NCBI GenBank assembly: GCA_964650845.1
Contig: CAZYXR010000003.1
Coordinates: forward strand, 14,475-78,474
DNA: 64,000 bases
From: UBA7692 sp964650845
GTDB lineage: Bacteria > Bacteroidota > Bacteroidia > Chitinophagales > LD1
Reading direction: 5' to 3'
The notes below the pieces were generated by a model. It had not been told where the DNA came from, made no database searches, and saw nothing but the letters and a program-made list of their open reading frames with translations. Within the stretch, counting starts at the first letter, position 1. The number at the start of each line of letters is the position of its first letter. Shown piece after piece: positions 1 through 8,205 of this stretch. A program made the translations under genes and the position numbers.

Positions 1-70
1 GCAATTTAAAATTTCTTCTTTCTATCTACTTTTTCAAACGGTAAAGAAATTACGCTGAATGATTTTTTCT

Positions 71-1012
71 CTATTCCCATTCCTTTCTTGCTGTTTGCAC
101 ATCAGCCAATATGTTCAAATATGAACCAAATCTTTCTTCCGATATTTTGCCATTTGCCACAGCTAACTGCACTGCGCAGTCAGGTTCGTTTGTATGCAAA
201 CAATTGTTGAATTTACACTTTACTAAAAATGGTCGCATTTCTACAAAATAATGACTCACTTCTTCGGGCTGAAAGCCTGTGATACCAAACTCGCGCACGC
301 CCGGTGTGTCAATAATACTACCGCCAAAATCAAGAAAGTGCATTTCGGCAAAAGTGGTTGTGTGCATTCCTTTTCCGCTATTTGTCGATACTGCCTTTGT
401 GGTGAGTTGCAATGAAGGCTGAACAGCATTTAGCAACGATGATTTGCCAACGCCCGAATGCCCGGCAATCAATGATGTTTTATTTTTGACTACTGCGGCA
501 AGTTCATCAACAGCAGTTTTTTCTTGAGCAGAAGTAAGCAAAACTTTATAGCCTATATTGCGATACTGAGCTACAATTTCATCTTGTTTTTTCTGATGCT
601 TTTTGGGCAATGCATCCTGCTTATTAAAAACTATAATTGTTGGAATGTGATAAGCCTCGGCTGTCAATAAAAATCTATCAATAAAACCAGTGCTGGTGCG
701 GGGCAATGCAAGTGTTGCCACCAAAATTACTTGGTCGAGATTGGCAGCAATCACTTGCCTTGCCATTTCATGTTTTGGCGATACCCGTATAATGTAATTA
801 TCTCGGGTTGCTACCGATGCTATCACCCAATCGGCTTCAAAATTTTCTATCTGTACTTTATCGCCTACGGCCACAGGATTTGTAGTGTTGCTCTCATCTA
901 AACGCATAACACCTTTTAGGCGACATTTTACCACTTCGCCCGATTCGAATTTTACTTCGTACCAACTGCCTGTAGATTTGGTTACTACACCTTGCACCAT
1001 CAATTCCAGCAT
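71..1012 (-). CDS. rsgA: Ribosome small-subunit-dependent GTPase A
   Basis: Circularly permuted GTPase that acts in the cytoplasm in late maturation of the 30S ribosomal subunit. The 313-residue product has an N-terminal OB-fold region (about 5-70). The G motifs follow in permuted order: NKQD (130-133), the P-loop GHSGVGKS (184-191), then DTPG (235-238). A C-terminal zinc knuckle has Cys266, Cys271, His273 and Cys279. Length and motif order are typical of RsgA. Met5 is an equally good start, because conserved sequence begins at VQGVV. It is followed on the same strand, 23 bases upstream, by a small membrane protein gene, and the two probably share a transcript. Confidence 0.97.
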   Translation of the reverse strand: MLELMVQGVVTKSTGSWYEVKFESGEVVKCRLKGVMRLDESNTTNPVAVGDKVQIENFEADWVIASVATRDNYIIRVSPKHEMARQVIAANLDQVILVATLALPRTSTGFIDRFLLTAEAYHIPTIIVFNKQDALPKKHQKKQDEIVAQYRNIGYKVLLTSAQEKTAVDELAAVVKNKTSLIAGHSGVGKSSLLNAVQPSLQLTTKAVSTNSGKGMHTTTFAEMHFLDFGGSIIDTPGVREFGITGFQPEEVSHYFVEMRPFLVKCKFNNCLHTNEPDCAVQLAVANGKISEERFGSYLNILADVQTARKEWE

Positions 1013-1035
1013 TTAAAAAACTGTAGAAACACGTA

Positions 1036-1242
1036 TCATTTTTTTACAAATCTTCGATAATAGTTTACGCCAAAAAGCGCAGCCCCTGCTACAATCATCA
1101 TGTTGCCATACGCAAGTACTTCCATCATGCGCAAACCGATTCCCCAAAATAAAATTACCAGTGAAAGAATAATAAGTCCTTCTGTTAAGCTATGCTTCAT
1201 CTCTTTGCTATTTATCGTTTTCTCGTCTGCCGTATCGCCCAT
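1036..1242 (-). CDS. Small two-helix membrane protein, unknown function
   Basis: I do not recognise the family. The 68-residue product has a polar, charged N-terminus, then two hydrophobic segments (about 21-38 and 42-60), and ends in a basic tail (YYRRFVKK). A tight helical hairpin with the tail in the cytoplasm is likely. Met15 (MKHSLTEG) is an alternative start that would remove the acidic leader. It lies 23 bases upstream of rsgA on the same strand and may be co-transcribed with it. That it is a real gene is inferred from its position and coherent membrane topology, not from homology. Confidence 0.6.
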   Translation of the reverse strand: MGDTADEKTINSKEMKHSLTEGLIILSLVILFWGIGLRMMEVLAYGNMMIVAGAALFGVNYYRRFVKK

Positions 1243-1408
1243 TTACATGATGCGGCTTGTGGTGCATCTACTAATTAACCATGAGCAATTCATTCAAGCA
1301 AATTTGTATTAAATGTTTTGTTGTTTACAACAAACCGTAATTAAATATTGAAACCGATAAACCCAAATAAAAACTTTTACCGCAAAAACATTATTTGTTA
1401 AAAAACAC

Positions 1409-1427
1409 TACTTTGTATTGCATAGTA
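1409..1427. promoter_or_regulatory. Candidate PadR operator
   Basis: An imperfect palindrome, TACTTTG-TATTG-CATAGTA, has 6 of 7 arm positions matching. It lies directly upstream of a padR gene and overlaps the -33 part of its promoter. PadR repressors bind palindromes of this general form (TACTATG-like arms) at their own promoters, so autorepression is the natural reading. The symmetry is seen directly; the function is inferred. Confidence 0.6.
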
Positions 1428-1449
1428 CAGTATTATAAATATATCTTTG
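1418..1449 (+). promoter_or_regulatory. Promoter of the padR-pspC operon
   Basis: TTG at 1418-1420 and TATCTTTG at 1442-1449 are 21 bases apart, which fits the Bacteroidota sigma-ABfr consensus (TTG, about 19-21, TAnnTTTG). Transcription would start near 1455, about 15 bases before the padR start codon. The upstream element lies inside the palindrome at 1409-1427. Confidence 0.65.
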
Positions 1450-1469
1450 CAACGTCAAATACAAAAGTT

Positions 1470-1796
1470 ATGGAAATAGAAAACAGTAAAGCTCAAATGC
1501 GCAAAGGCGTTTTAGAGTTGTGTATTCTGGCAATACTTTCTGATGGCGAGCATTACCCAACAGAAATATTGGAAAGAATGAAAGCGGCCGATTTGCTTGT
1601 GGTAGAAGGAACCATTTACCCGTTACTAACCCGATTGAAAAATGAGGGTTTGCTCAACTATCACTGGGTAGAATCTACCGGAGGCCCGCCCCGAAAGTAT
1701 TTTACGCTTACTGCCGATGGTAAAAAATCGCTAAAGCAACTTAAAGATGCCTGGAGCAAAATGAACGATGCAGTTGCAAGAATCATTGCCGGATAA
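1470..1796 (+). CDS. PadR family transcriptional regulator
   Basis: Winged-helix DNA-binding repressor of the short PadR type, 108 residues. The sequence shows the PadR pattern: an N-terminal helix with KGVLELCILAIL, the recognition region YPTEILERM, the wing motif EGTIYPLLTRLKNEGLL, and GGPPRKYFTLT before the C-terminal dimerisation helix. The start at 1470 (MEIENSKAQ) is chosen because upstream in-frame codons would run through the promoter and operator. It is followed after 37 bases by a PspC-domain gene. PadR-PspC pairs are common in Bacteroidota and are often induced together by envelope stress; that induction is known for related systems and not shown here. Confidence 0.95.
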   Translation: MEIENSKAQMRKGVLELCILAILSDGEHYPTEILERMKAADLLVVEGTIYPLLTRLKNEGLLNYHWVESTGGPPRKYFTLTADGKKSLKQLKDAWSKMNDAVARIIAG

Positions 1797-1833
1797 AACA
1801 CCCCAAAAAACAATAACACATAAATATTAGAAA

Positions 1834-3591
1834 ATGAAAAAGACATTCACCATAAACTTAGCAGGAGTACCCTTCATTATTGATGAAGATGCATACCAAG
1901 TGCTACACAGTTACTTAGAAAATATAAAGCAGAAGTTTAACAGTAGCGAAGAAGCCGCAGAAATTCTGCATGATATTGAAGCGCGCTTTGCAGAACTTTT
2001 TACCGAATATTTGAAAGGCAATAAAGAAGTGGTAGGTGTGGCCGAAGTTGAAGCGGCCACCACCACCATGGGCAAGCCCGAAGATATAGCCGGTACCGAC
2101 AACGCTACCGAACATCAAAACAACACACAGGATAAAACCATTAACCAACCTAAACAACAGCGGAAACTTTTCCGCAATCCTGATGATAAGGTGTTGGGCG
2201 GTGTACTTTCGGGTGTTAGCATTTACTTTGGCATAGAAGATTCCATTTGGTTGCGCATATTATTTGTTGCATTGTTCTTTTTTGGTTTAGGCTCAACTTT
2301 CCTTATTTACATCATACTTTGGGCAATTGTACCCGAAGCAAAAACCGCTTCGGAAAAATTGCAGATGCGAGGCGAATCGGTAACCTTAGATAATATTCAG
2401 CGGGAAGTTTCGGATGCTGCTAACCGCATTGGCAAATGGACCAACAATGGCAGCATTGGCGAAAAATTGCTTCATATAGTATTGTTGATTTTTAAAGGTT
2501 TTCTTAAAGTAACTGCACTTTTTATTGCCTTAATAGTAATGTTTGTGGTGTTTACATTCGTTGCTTCATCGGTTGGTTTTTTATCGTTTGCTTCTATCCC
2601 ATCGGTACAAGAATTAGCTAATGTTTTTGCCGAAAATACCACCGTAGTGTATGCTGCAATTATTGGTGTGTTGCTGGTGGTGTTAGCTCCACTTATTGCG
2701 TTGTTGTATGCAGCCATCAGAATAATTGTTGGCGCTAAAACAAGAATTCCGGCAATGAAATGGTTTGTTTCCGGAGGATTTATCTTTGGAATATTGCTGT
2801 TGGTTTTTGCCGGATTGAGCTTTGGTTTAAACTTTAAAAACCATTCATCGGCCAGCCAAAAATTTCCATTGATGCAACCTGCAAACAATACACTGTTTGT
2901 GCAGTTAGCCGACTCATCGGGGGTAGCATTTGAAGAAAATGAAACAGAAGAGGAAGAAGATATGATGCCCATTTTTATAAATGGAGAAAATGCTAAGACT
3001 AAAACCGGCTATAAAATAGGCAGGCCGCACATCAAGCTAATGCCATCAAAAGATACAAGTTTTTATGTTGAACGTTTCGTAACATCAAAAGGAAAAACTA
3101 AAGCTGCTGCCAACCAAAACGCAAAAGCAGTAAACTACAACTTTACACAAACCGATACTGTGCTAAACCTAAATACCTACTATGAAGTTGGCAACGGAGG
3201 TAAATGGCGCAGCCAAAACTTATACTTCCGCATTGCAATTCCCGAAGGAAAGACTGTGCGCTTTGCCGATAACATTGACTATGTTCCCGCTACGGCAAAA
3301 GACAATTCGGCATACAACAACACACTTTTTGCTAATACCACTTGGACTGTGAAAGACGGCAAAGTTGTGTGCCTGGATTGCAAAGAAGAATTGAGTGATG
3401 CCATGGAAGGCATTGATGAAATTGAAGAAGAAATTGTAGATGAAAAAGGCAATCAAATAACCGTAAACCGAAGGCAAGTGGTAATTCAAAGCAACGATAG
3501 CGATGGTGGTGAAAACGAAAAAGTGATTATCGAACGCATTGAAAACAGAGGCGAAAAAAAAGTAAAAGTGGTTGTGAAAGAAGTAAAGTAA
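1834..3591 (+). CDS. PspC domain-containing membrane protein
   Basis: A 585-residue inner-membrane protein, second gene of the padR operon. It opens with a soluble region (about 1-105) that resembles the permuted N-terminal part seen in these PadR-linked proteins. The PspC domain (about 109-175) contains RKLFRNPDDKVLGGVLSG and a hydrophobic hairpin ending in ILWAIVPEA. Several more membrane segments lie between about 205 and 340. The C-terminal third is soluble, and acidic stretches give way to a very basic, coiled end (KKVKVVVKEVK). PspC domains sense or respond to envelope stress in phage-shock systems. No PspA or PspF homologue is present here, so its partner is probably the PadR repressor alone. 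Confidence 0.92.
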   Translation: MKKTFTINLAGVPFIIDEDAYQVLHSYLENIKQKFNSSEEAAEILHDIEARFAELFTEYLKGNKEVVGVAEVEAATTTMGKPEDIAGTDNATEHQNNTQDKTINQPKQQRKLFRNPDDKVLGGVLSGVSIYFGIEDSIWLRILFVALFFFGLGSTFLIYIILWAIVPEAKTASEKLQMRGESVTLDNIQREVSDAANRIGKWTNNGSIGEKLLHIVLLIFKGFLKVTALFIALIVMFVVFTFVASSVGFLSFASIPSVQELANVFAENTTVVYAAIIGVLLVVLAPLIALLYAAIRIIVGAKTRIPAMKWFVSGGFIFGILLLVFAGLSFGLNFKNHSSASQKFPLMQPANNTLFVQLADSSGVAFEENETEEEEDMMPIFINGENAKTKTGYKIGRPHIKLMPSKDTSFYVERFVTSKGKTKAAANQNAKAVNYNFTQTDTVLNLNTYYEVGNGGKWRSQNLYFRIAIPEGKTVRFADNIDYVPATAKDNSAYNNTLFANTTWTVKDGKVVCLDCKEELSDAMEGIDEIEEEIVDEKGNQITVNRRQVVIQSNDSDGGENEKVIIERIENRGEKKVKVVVKEVK

Positions 3592-3604
3592 TACATCAAG
3601 TTTT

Positions 3605-3628
3605 CCATCTTTCGAGATGGTGTTTTTT
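3605..3628 (+). terminator. Rho-independent terminator, UUCG tetraloop
   Basis: A perfect 6-bp stem (CCATCT/AGATGG) closed by TTCG, an unusually stable tetraloop, is followed by TGTTTTTT. It lies 14 bases after the PspC gene stop codon. Confidence 0.85.
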
Positions 3629-3638
3629 ACAAAAGCAG

Positions 3639-3671
3639 ACGCTCCGAGCAATCGGGGCGTTTTTAGTTTTT
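3639..3671 (+). terminator. Second tandem terminator, GCAA tetraloop
   Basis: A 9-bp stem, ACGCTCCGA with TCGGGGCGT and one G-U pair, is closed by a GNRA-type GCAA loop and followed by TTTTAGTTTTT. It backs up the hairpin at 3605-3628. Its T-tract overlaps the stop codon of the convergent glycosyltransferase gene, so the two transcription units end on top of each other. Confidence 0.8.
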
Positions 3672-4787
3672 GTACAACTCAAGCAGCTTATCTACATAAG
3701 GTTCTATGTCGAATTTTCGAGCATATTCAACAGCGTAAAGGCACATTTGCCGGTACCATGCTTCGTTATCGGCAATTTGCAAAATTGCATTTGCAAATGC
3801 CTCGGCATTATGTTCAAAAATCATAATGCCATTTTTGTTTTGTTCTATTACATCGCGGTTGCCACCACCATCTAAACACACCACCGGAAGCCCCGCTGCC
3901 ATTGCTTCTAAGTGGGTTAAGCCCAAGGCTTCGCTTTTGGCACTGTGCACGTAAATGTTGCTGTTTCCTAAATACGTTTCTACATCATCCGTTGCACCAA
4001 AAAACTTTACATAAGCTGTCAAGTTCAAATCGCGAACTTTTTGTTGAACCGAGGCTTCTGTTGCGCCAGTGCCGCAAAAACTCAGCAACACATCTCTATG
4101 CCCTTTTGCCAAAAGCACTTGTACAACATCAATCAAAAAATCTTGGTTTTTGTTGCGATTAAAAGAGCCGACATTTATAAGCCGTAACGCACTAACTGCT
4201 CGCGGCTTGGCAACACTATTAAAGCGATGAAAATTGATTGCATTGTGAAGCAAGTAAACATTGTTGCTTAACGGCAAAGGCAATACTTTTTTAAAATAGT
4301 TGAGCGTATGATTAGAAATAGCAACAAACGAATTGTTGCAGCGTTTATATTGCCGCAACATGATATGGCGTTCATAAAACTCAGTCAACAACTGTTTATC
4401 GGTAAACAACCGAAAAGAAAACTTTCGAAACTGCCGCATATTGTCGTGGCAGTGTGTAAAATATTTCACGCCTTTTAGCAATGCATACCGGCTTACCATT
4501 TCTGCCCGAAACAAATGCGAGTGTATAACATCGGGCTTAAATGCTTGAATGCATTGCATTAAGTTTTCTATTTCTACTTGCCATTTGCCGCTAAGCGATG
4601 GTACTACTTTTGCTGGCACCACTCTACAGTTAATGGCTGACGACAAATTGCTGAAATGATTTATAGCATCGAATGCTATGAGCAACACTTCTACATCGCT
4701 TCTGCGCGATAGCTCGATACAAATATCCAACACCAGCCGCTCGGCACCGCCTTTTTGCAATGATGGAATAATATGAATGATGCGCAC
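3663..4787 (-). CDS. Glycosyltransferase family 4
   Basis: GT-B fold retaining glycosyltransferase of 374 residues, last gene of the polysaccharide cluster. The N-terminus carries the acceptor-side glycine motif (IIPSLQKGGAERL). A histidine-rich strand (DVIHSHLF) follows near residue 90. The C-terminal donor domain starts at LRLINVGSFNRNKNQDFLI and has the EX7E-type motif SEALGLTHLEAMAAGLPVV, expected to contact the nucleotide sugar. It probably adds a sugar to a lipid-linked glycan on the cytoplasmic face of the membrane. Donor and acceptor cannot be read from the sequence. The gene starts 35 bases downstream of the acyltransferase gene. Confidence 0.93.
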   Translation of the reverse strand: MRIIHIIPSLQKGGAERLVLDICIELSRRSDVEVLLIAFDAINHFSNLSSAINCRVVPAKVVPSLSGKWQVEIENLMQCIQAFKPDVIHSHLFRAEMVSRYALLKGVKYFTHCHDNMRQFRKFSFRLFTDKQLLTEFYERHIMLRQYKRCNNSFVAISNHTLNYFKKVLPLPLSNNVYLLHNAINFHRFNSVAKPRAVSALRLINVGSFNRNKNQDFLIDVVQVLLAKGHRDVLLSFCGTGATEASVQQKVRDLNLTAYVKFFGATDDVETYLGNSNIYVHSAKSEALGLTHLEAMAAGLPVVCLDGGGNRDVIEQNKNGIMIFEHNAEAFANAILQIADNEAWYRQMCLYAVEYARKFDIEPYVDKLLELYKN

Positions 4788-4822
4788 TTTTCAGTAAATA
4801 ATATTTTATAAAAATTCTGAAC

Positions 4823-5380
4823 TCACACCACAAATCCTTTGCCGTGTTGCTCAATCGCTGCTTTCATTGCTTTCATTTTTTGCGCATTGATGTTGCCTCG
4901 TAAAGTATAGCTTTCATCAAAAGTGTTTGAGTTGGTCATTGCTGTTTTTTCTTTTGCCATATACTCGGCAACGCTACTTATAACGCGGGCAGGATTGCCA
5001 ACAGCTATCATGCCTTCGGGTACATCTTTGGTAACTACCGATCCGGCACCAATAATTACATTATCGGCAATGGCAACACCCGGCAAAACAATACTGCCGG
5101 CACCAACAAATACATTGTTGCCAATTTTTACACACGCCACTTTTGTGTAGCCTAAATGTTCTTTTGTACTGGCATCGTGGGCAAGAATATGAACGCGTGG
5201 TGCCAATGTAACATTGTTGCCAATTTCTATAAGCCAATAGTGAGAATAATCGAGCACAACATCGAATTGAAACTTACAGTTGCTGCCAATCTTTACACCC
5301 ATTCTCTTATACATTTCCACTAATGATATGGGAAAGAAAAAGCGGTAAATTTTTGAAAAAAGTAATCTGAACTTATTCAT
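4823..5380 (-). CDS. Hexapeptide-repeat acyltransferase (LbH family)
   Basis: A 185-residue left-handed beta-helix acyltransferase of the maltose/serine acetyltransferase superfamily. Imperfect hexapeptide repeats run from about 30 to 150 (IEIGNNVTLAP, VKIGNNVFVGAGSIVLPGVAIADNVIIGAGSVVTKDV) and end with the usual NPARVI cap. His56 in the ILAHDAS stretch is a candidate catalytic residue. In this context it probably O-acetylates a sugar of the surface polysaccharide using acetyl-CoA. It overlaps the start of the upstream GT2 gene by 8 bases, which supports translation coupling. Confidence 0.9.
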   Translation of the reverse strand: MNKFRLLFSKIYRFFFPISLVEMYKRMGVKIGSNCKFQFDVVLDYSHYWLIEIGNNVTLAPRVHILAHDASTKEHLGYTKVACVKIGNNVFVGAGSIVLPGVAIADNVIIGAGSVVTKDVPEGMIAVGNPARVISSVAEYMAKEKTAMTNSNTFDESYTLRGNINAQKMKAMKAAIEQHGKGFVV

Positions 5381-6281
5381 AAAGATTCGGATTGTTGGAA
5401 ATGAAGGTAAGAAAAATCAACCTCAGCCTGTACTTTGTGTGCTCGTGAAACGGGCACCTCCACACTGCCTTTGTAAGTTCAAAAGCAGCCTTAAATTTTT
5501 TGTTGTTGCGATAATAATACTTGGCAATATTGGTTTGCACTTTGCTTATGTAATCATTAAAATCTTTGTCGGGAATTTCCTTTCTTATTTCAGGATACTT
5601 GGCAAAAAATCGCATAAATCCTTCGTACATTTTTAGTGCTGAAGGGTTTTTGGGATTAACCGTATTGCCTTCGTGTACATAATACTCTATACCAAAATGA
5701 TTGGCCGAAAGCAGCGAATGTTTTTGTGTCATTTTTAGCCACAGTGCTACATCTTCGCCAATTGTCATGTTCTCTTCAAAAAGAAATTCTTGAAACAAAC
5801 TTCGGTGAATGCACATGCGCGGTGCAGTAATAGGGTTTTTGAAAATAAACAAAAAGCGATTCACCTCTGCATTGGGCAAAACAAAAGGCACTCGTTGGCT
5901 GCCGTCAATCAAAACATAATTGCAACAAGCAAATGTTTTTGGGAAATTATGTGCCGCTAAAAACTGATGCCATTGCTCCAAATTATCTTTTGCAAAAGCA
6001 TCATCGCTATCTAAAAAGCCTACATACTCGCCCAAAGCATTTCTAATGCCATTGTTGCGTGCCGCAGAGCGTTCGGCATTTTTTTGATAGATGTATTTTA
6101 CTCGGTTGTCGGTTGCCGAAAAGCCTGCAATTACTTCGTGTGTGTTATCAGTTGAGCCATCATCTACAATAATCAACTCCCAGTTTTGAAAGCTTTGCGC
6201 TACAACACTTTCTATTGCTGCACTAATTAAATGCGCACGGTTGTAGGTGGGAATAATTATTGAAAAAAATGGGCTTTTCAT
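5373..6281 (-). CDS. Glycosyltransferase family 2
   Basis: GT-A inverting transferase, 302 residues. The N-terminus has the canonical nucleotide-binding start (FSIIIPTYNRAHLISAAIESV), VDDGSTDNT near residue 40, and the metal-binding LDSDDA near 93. The C-terminal third is helical and rich in lysine and aromatic residues, consistent with membrane contact. It is part of the overlapping chain of GT2 genes: 4 bases overlap with the upstream gene and 8 with the downstream acyltransferase gene. Its sequence is clearly different from the neighbouring GT2s, so it probably forms a different linkage. Confidence 0.92.
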   Translation of the reverse strand: MKSPFFSIIIPTYNRAHLISAAIESVVAQSFQNWELIIVDDGSTDNTHEVIAGFSATDNRVKYIYQKNAERSAARNNGIRNALGEYVGFLDSDDAFAKDNLEQWHQFLAAHNFPKTFACCNYVLIDGSQRVPFVLPNAEVNRFLFIFKNPITAPRMCIHRSLFQEFLFEENMTIGEDVALWLKMTQKHSLLSANHFGIEYYVHEGNTVNPKNPSALKMYEGFMRFFAKYPEIRKEIPDKDFNDYISKVQTNIAKYYYRNNKKFKAAFELTKAVWRCPFHEHTKYRLRLIFLTFISNNPNLYE

Positions 6282-7261
6282 TTCTTAAAGAATGGCTTTA
6301 ATACCAACTTGATTTTGTCTTTAATGTTAAGGCTCTGAGCTATTTTTAGCTGATAGAATGTTTTTGTGTTGCCGCAATTATAATTTAGGTGAAACCATTT
6401 ATCCAACAAATAGGCCGAGTAAAAAGAATCTGAAAAATAATGCGACTTAGCATTTGCATTTAGCAACGACTCAAGTATAGTTTTTAACTCATCAATAGTT
6501 TCGTTGGCATTAAACGTATTCCAATTTGCGCAACAAAACGCTGTGTACAATTCGCTGTCGTATGCCGATAGTTTCACACCAACATTTTCAAACTGTTTTA
6601 TTCTTATGCGAATAGAGTTTTGCAATTGTGTTTCTTTGTTTGCCCTGCTTACACTTTCTTCATGAATGCGGTACTTAATCAATACCTCACCTATATTAGC
6701 AAAAGTACCATTAAGAATAAGCCTGCTCCATAATTCATAATCCTCGGCATGAAGGAAATTGATATCGAAATGTTCGCGTGCATTTTCTATCCTCCAAATA
6801 ATACTCGGATGACAAATTGGACAACTGTATAAAAGCCCAGCCTTTATTTCTTCGTGCCTTGTAGGATATTCTATCACTCCGGTGTGGCTGCCAATATTTT
6901 CGTACCAACTGCCGGCAATAACCACCTCGGGGTTTGCTTCCATAAAAGCAAATTGCTTTTCTAAACGCTGTGGCAACGATACATCATCAGCATCCATGCG
7001 AACGATGTACTTCCCACTCGCCATGTCAATGCCCTTGTTTAAGGTGGCAATTAACTTTAGGTTGGTTTCGTTCTTCACATATCTAACACGACTGTCTTTA
7101 TATGACAATATAATTTCCTCGGTAGCATCACTTGAGCCATCGTTTATAATGAGCAACTCGAAATCGCTGTATGATTGATTCAAAATACTTTCAATGGCTT
7201 CGCGCAAATACTTTTCGCCATTGTAAACAGGCATTAAAACTGTTATTGTGGGATTGCTCAT
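6278..7261 (-). CDS. Glycosyltransferase family 2 (copy A of a duplicated N-half)
   Basis: Inverting GT-A transferase of 327 residues. It has the GT2 motifs VLMPVYNGEKYLREA (8-22), INDGSSD, and the metal-binding MDADD around residue 93, followed by HAEDYELW, the usual acceptor/base region. The N-terminal about 101 residues are about 82% identical to those of the GT2 at 8196-9212 by hand alignment, whereas the C-terminal halves are unrelated in detail. Start and stop overlap both neighbours by 4 bases (ATGA junctions). The acceptor-specific half is therefore the part that has diverged. Confidence 0.93.
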   Translation of the reverse strand: MSNPTITVLMPVYNGEKYLREAIESILNQSYSDFELLIINDGSSDATEEIILSYKDSRVRYVKNETNLKLIATLNKGIDMASGKYIVRMDADDVSLPQRLEKQFAFMEANPEVVIAGSWYENIGSHTGVIEYPTRHEEIKAGLLYSCPICHPSIIWRIENAREHFDINFLHAEDYELWSRLILNGTFANIGEVLIKYRIHEESVSRANKETQLQNSIRIRIKQFENVGVKLSAYDSELYTAFCCANWNTFNANETIDELKTILESLLNANAKSHYFSDSFYSAYLLDKWFHLNYNCGNTKTFYQLKIAQSLNIKDKIKLVLKPFFKK

Positions 7262-8205
7262 TTTCGCAGAAAGTAAAACAAATCTTTATAGTAATTAAAT
7301 CGCCAAGGTGAAGTTTGTATTGCTTTCCACATATTTTTTATTGCCAAACCTTTGTGCCCTTCGTAAAATCTTCGTTTTGCAACATAATAATAGTAGTATG
7401 AAGAATCGTCAACAAATGGCTTGTTGAGTTGCGCGAGTTTTTGCTTCAATACATCGTCTTTCCCTTCTTGCAAATCGTCAGTTTCAGTTGCTCTGCGTTG
7501 CGCTATAAGATGTGCGCATATTTGTTGGGCGTTAATCTTGCTTGGGTTGTTTGAGATATTTCCCGAAACTGAGTTTTCATTGAAACGATAGTGATATAGC
7601 GCTTCTTTTAGGCTTGTCATTTTAAATTTTTCTAGAACCAGATACACCCAATAATGATCTTCTGCGCCCATGCGGTCGAAAAATGTGTGATAACCGCCAA
7701 TTGTTTCGTAAACAATTTTTCTAATCATTAGTGCCGAACCAATAAAATAAAATTGCTGCGGCATTGCATTTTGAATTGCTGTGTGTTCTGTAGGAAAATC
7801 AGATGTTTCCTCCGCTCGGTTATCACTTGTAATTCTTGTAAAATTGGAACTTACAACTGATACATCGCGGTTGCTATCCAACACCTCAACCAACAATTCT
7901 ATTCTATTTAAGGCACACAAATCGTCTGCATCTTGAAACGTAATGTACTCGCCTTTGGCTTCTTTTATCAGCTTATTCCATGTTTGCAGATAGCCGAGAT
8001 TTTTATCGTTATGAAACAACTTTATGCGCGAATCGCTGAATGTACTAACAATGTTTTTGGTATTGTCAGTTGAGGCATCATCTGCAATCAACAACTCCAA
8101 ATTAGAATAGGTTTGGTTCAACACACCCTTTATTGCCTCGGCAACAAACGGCTCGGCATTGTATGCAGGCATTAAAACAGAAACAAGAGGCTTGCTTAGT
8201 TCCAT
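7258..8205 (-). CDS. Glycosyltransferase family 2
   Basis: A 315-residue GT-A transferase. Motifs seen are VSVLMPAYNAEPFVAEAI at the N-terminus, ADDASTDNT for nucleotide binding, QDADD for metal binding near residue 93, and GAEDHYWVYL, where family members carry the ED base motif. The C-terminal segment (YYYYYVAKRRFYEGHKGLA) is aromatic and basic and may sit on the membrane. It lies between the two related GT2 genes but is only distantly similar to them. It overlaps the next gene by 4 bases and the previous one by 10. Confidence 0.92.
   Translation of the reverse strand: MELSKPLVSVLMPAYNAEPFVAEAIKGVLNQTYSNLELLIADDASTDNTKNIVSTFSDSRIKLFHNDKNLGYLQTWNKLIKEAKGEYITFQDADDLCALNRIELLVEVLDSNRDVSVVSSNFTRITSDNRAEETSDFPTEHTAIQNAMPQQFYFIGSALMIRKIVYETIGGYHTFFDRMGAEDHYWVYLVLEKFKMTSLKEALYHYRFNENSVSGNISNNPSKINAQQICAHLIAQRRATETDDLQEGKDDVLKQKLAQLNKPFVDDSSYYYYYVAKRRFYEGHKGLAIKNMWKAIQTSPWRFNYYKDLFYFLRK

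Noticed and set aside
2472..2972. A 166-codon open frame on the minus strand
   Set aside because: It overlaps the membrane part of the PspC gene on the opposite strand, with no start context or recognisable domain.
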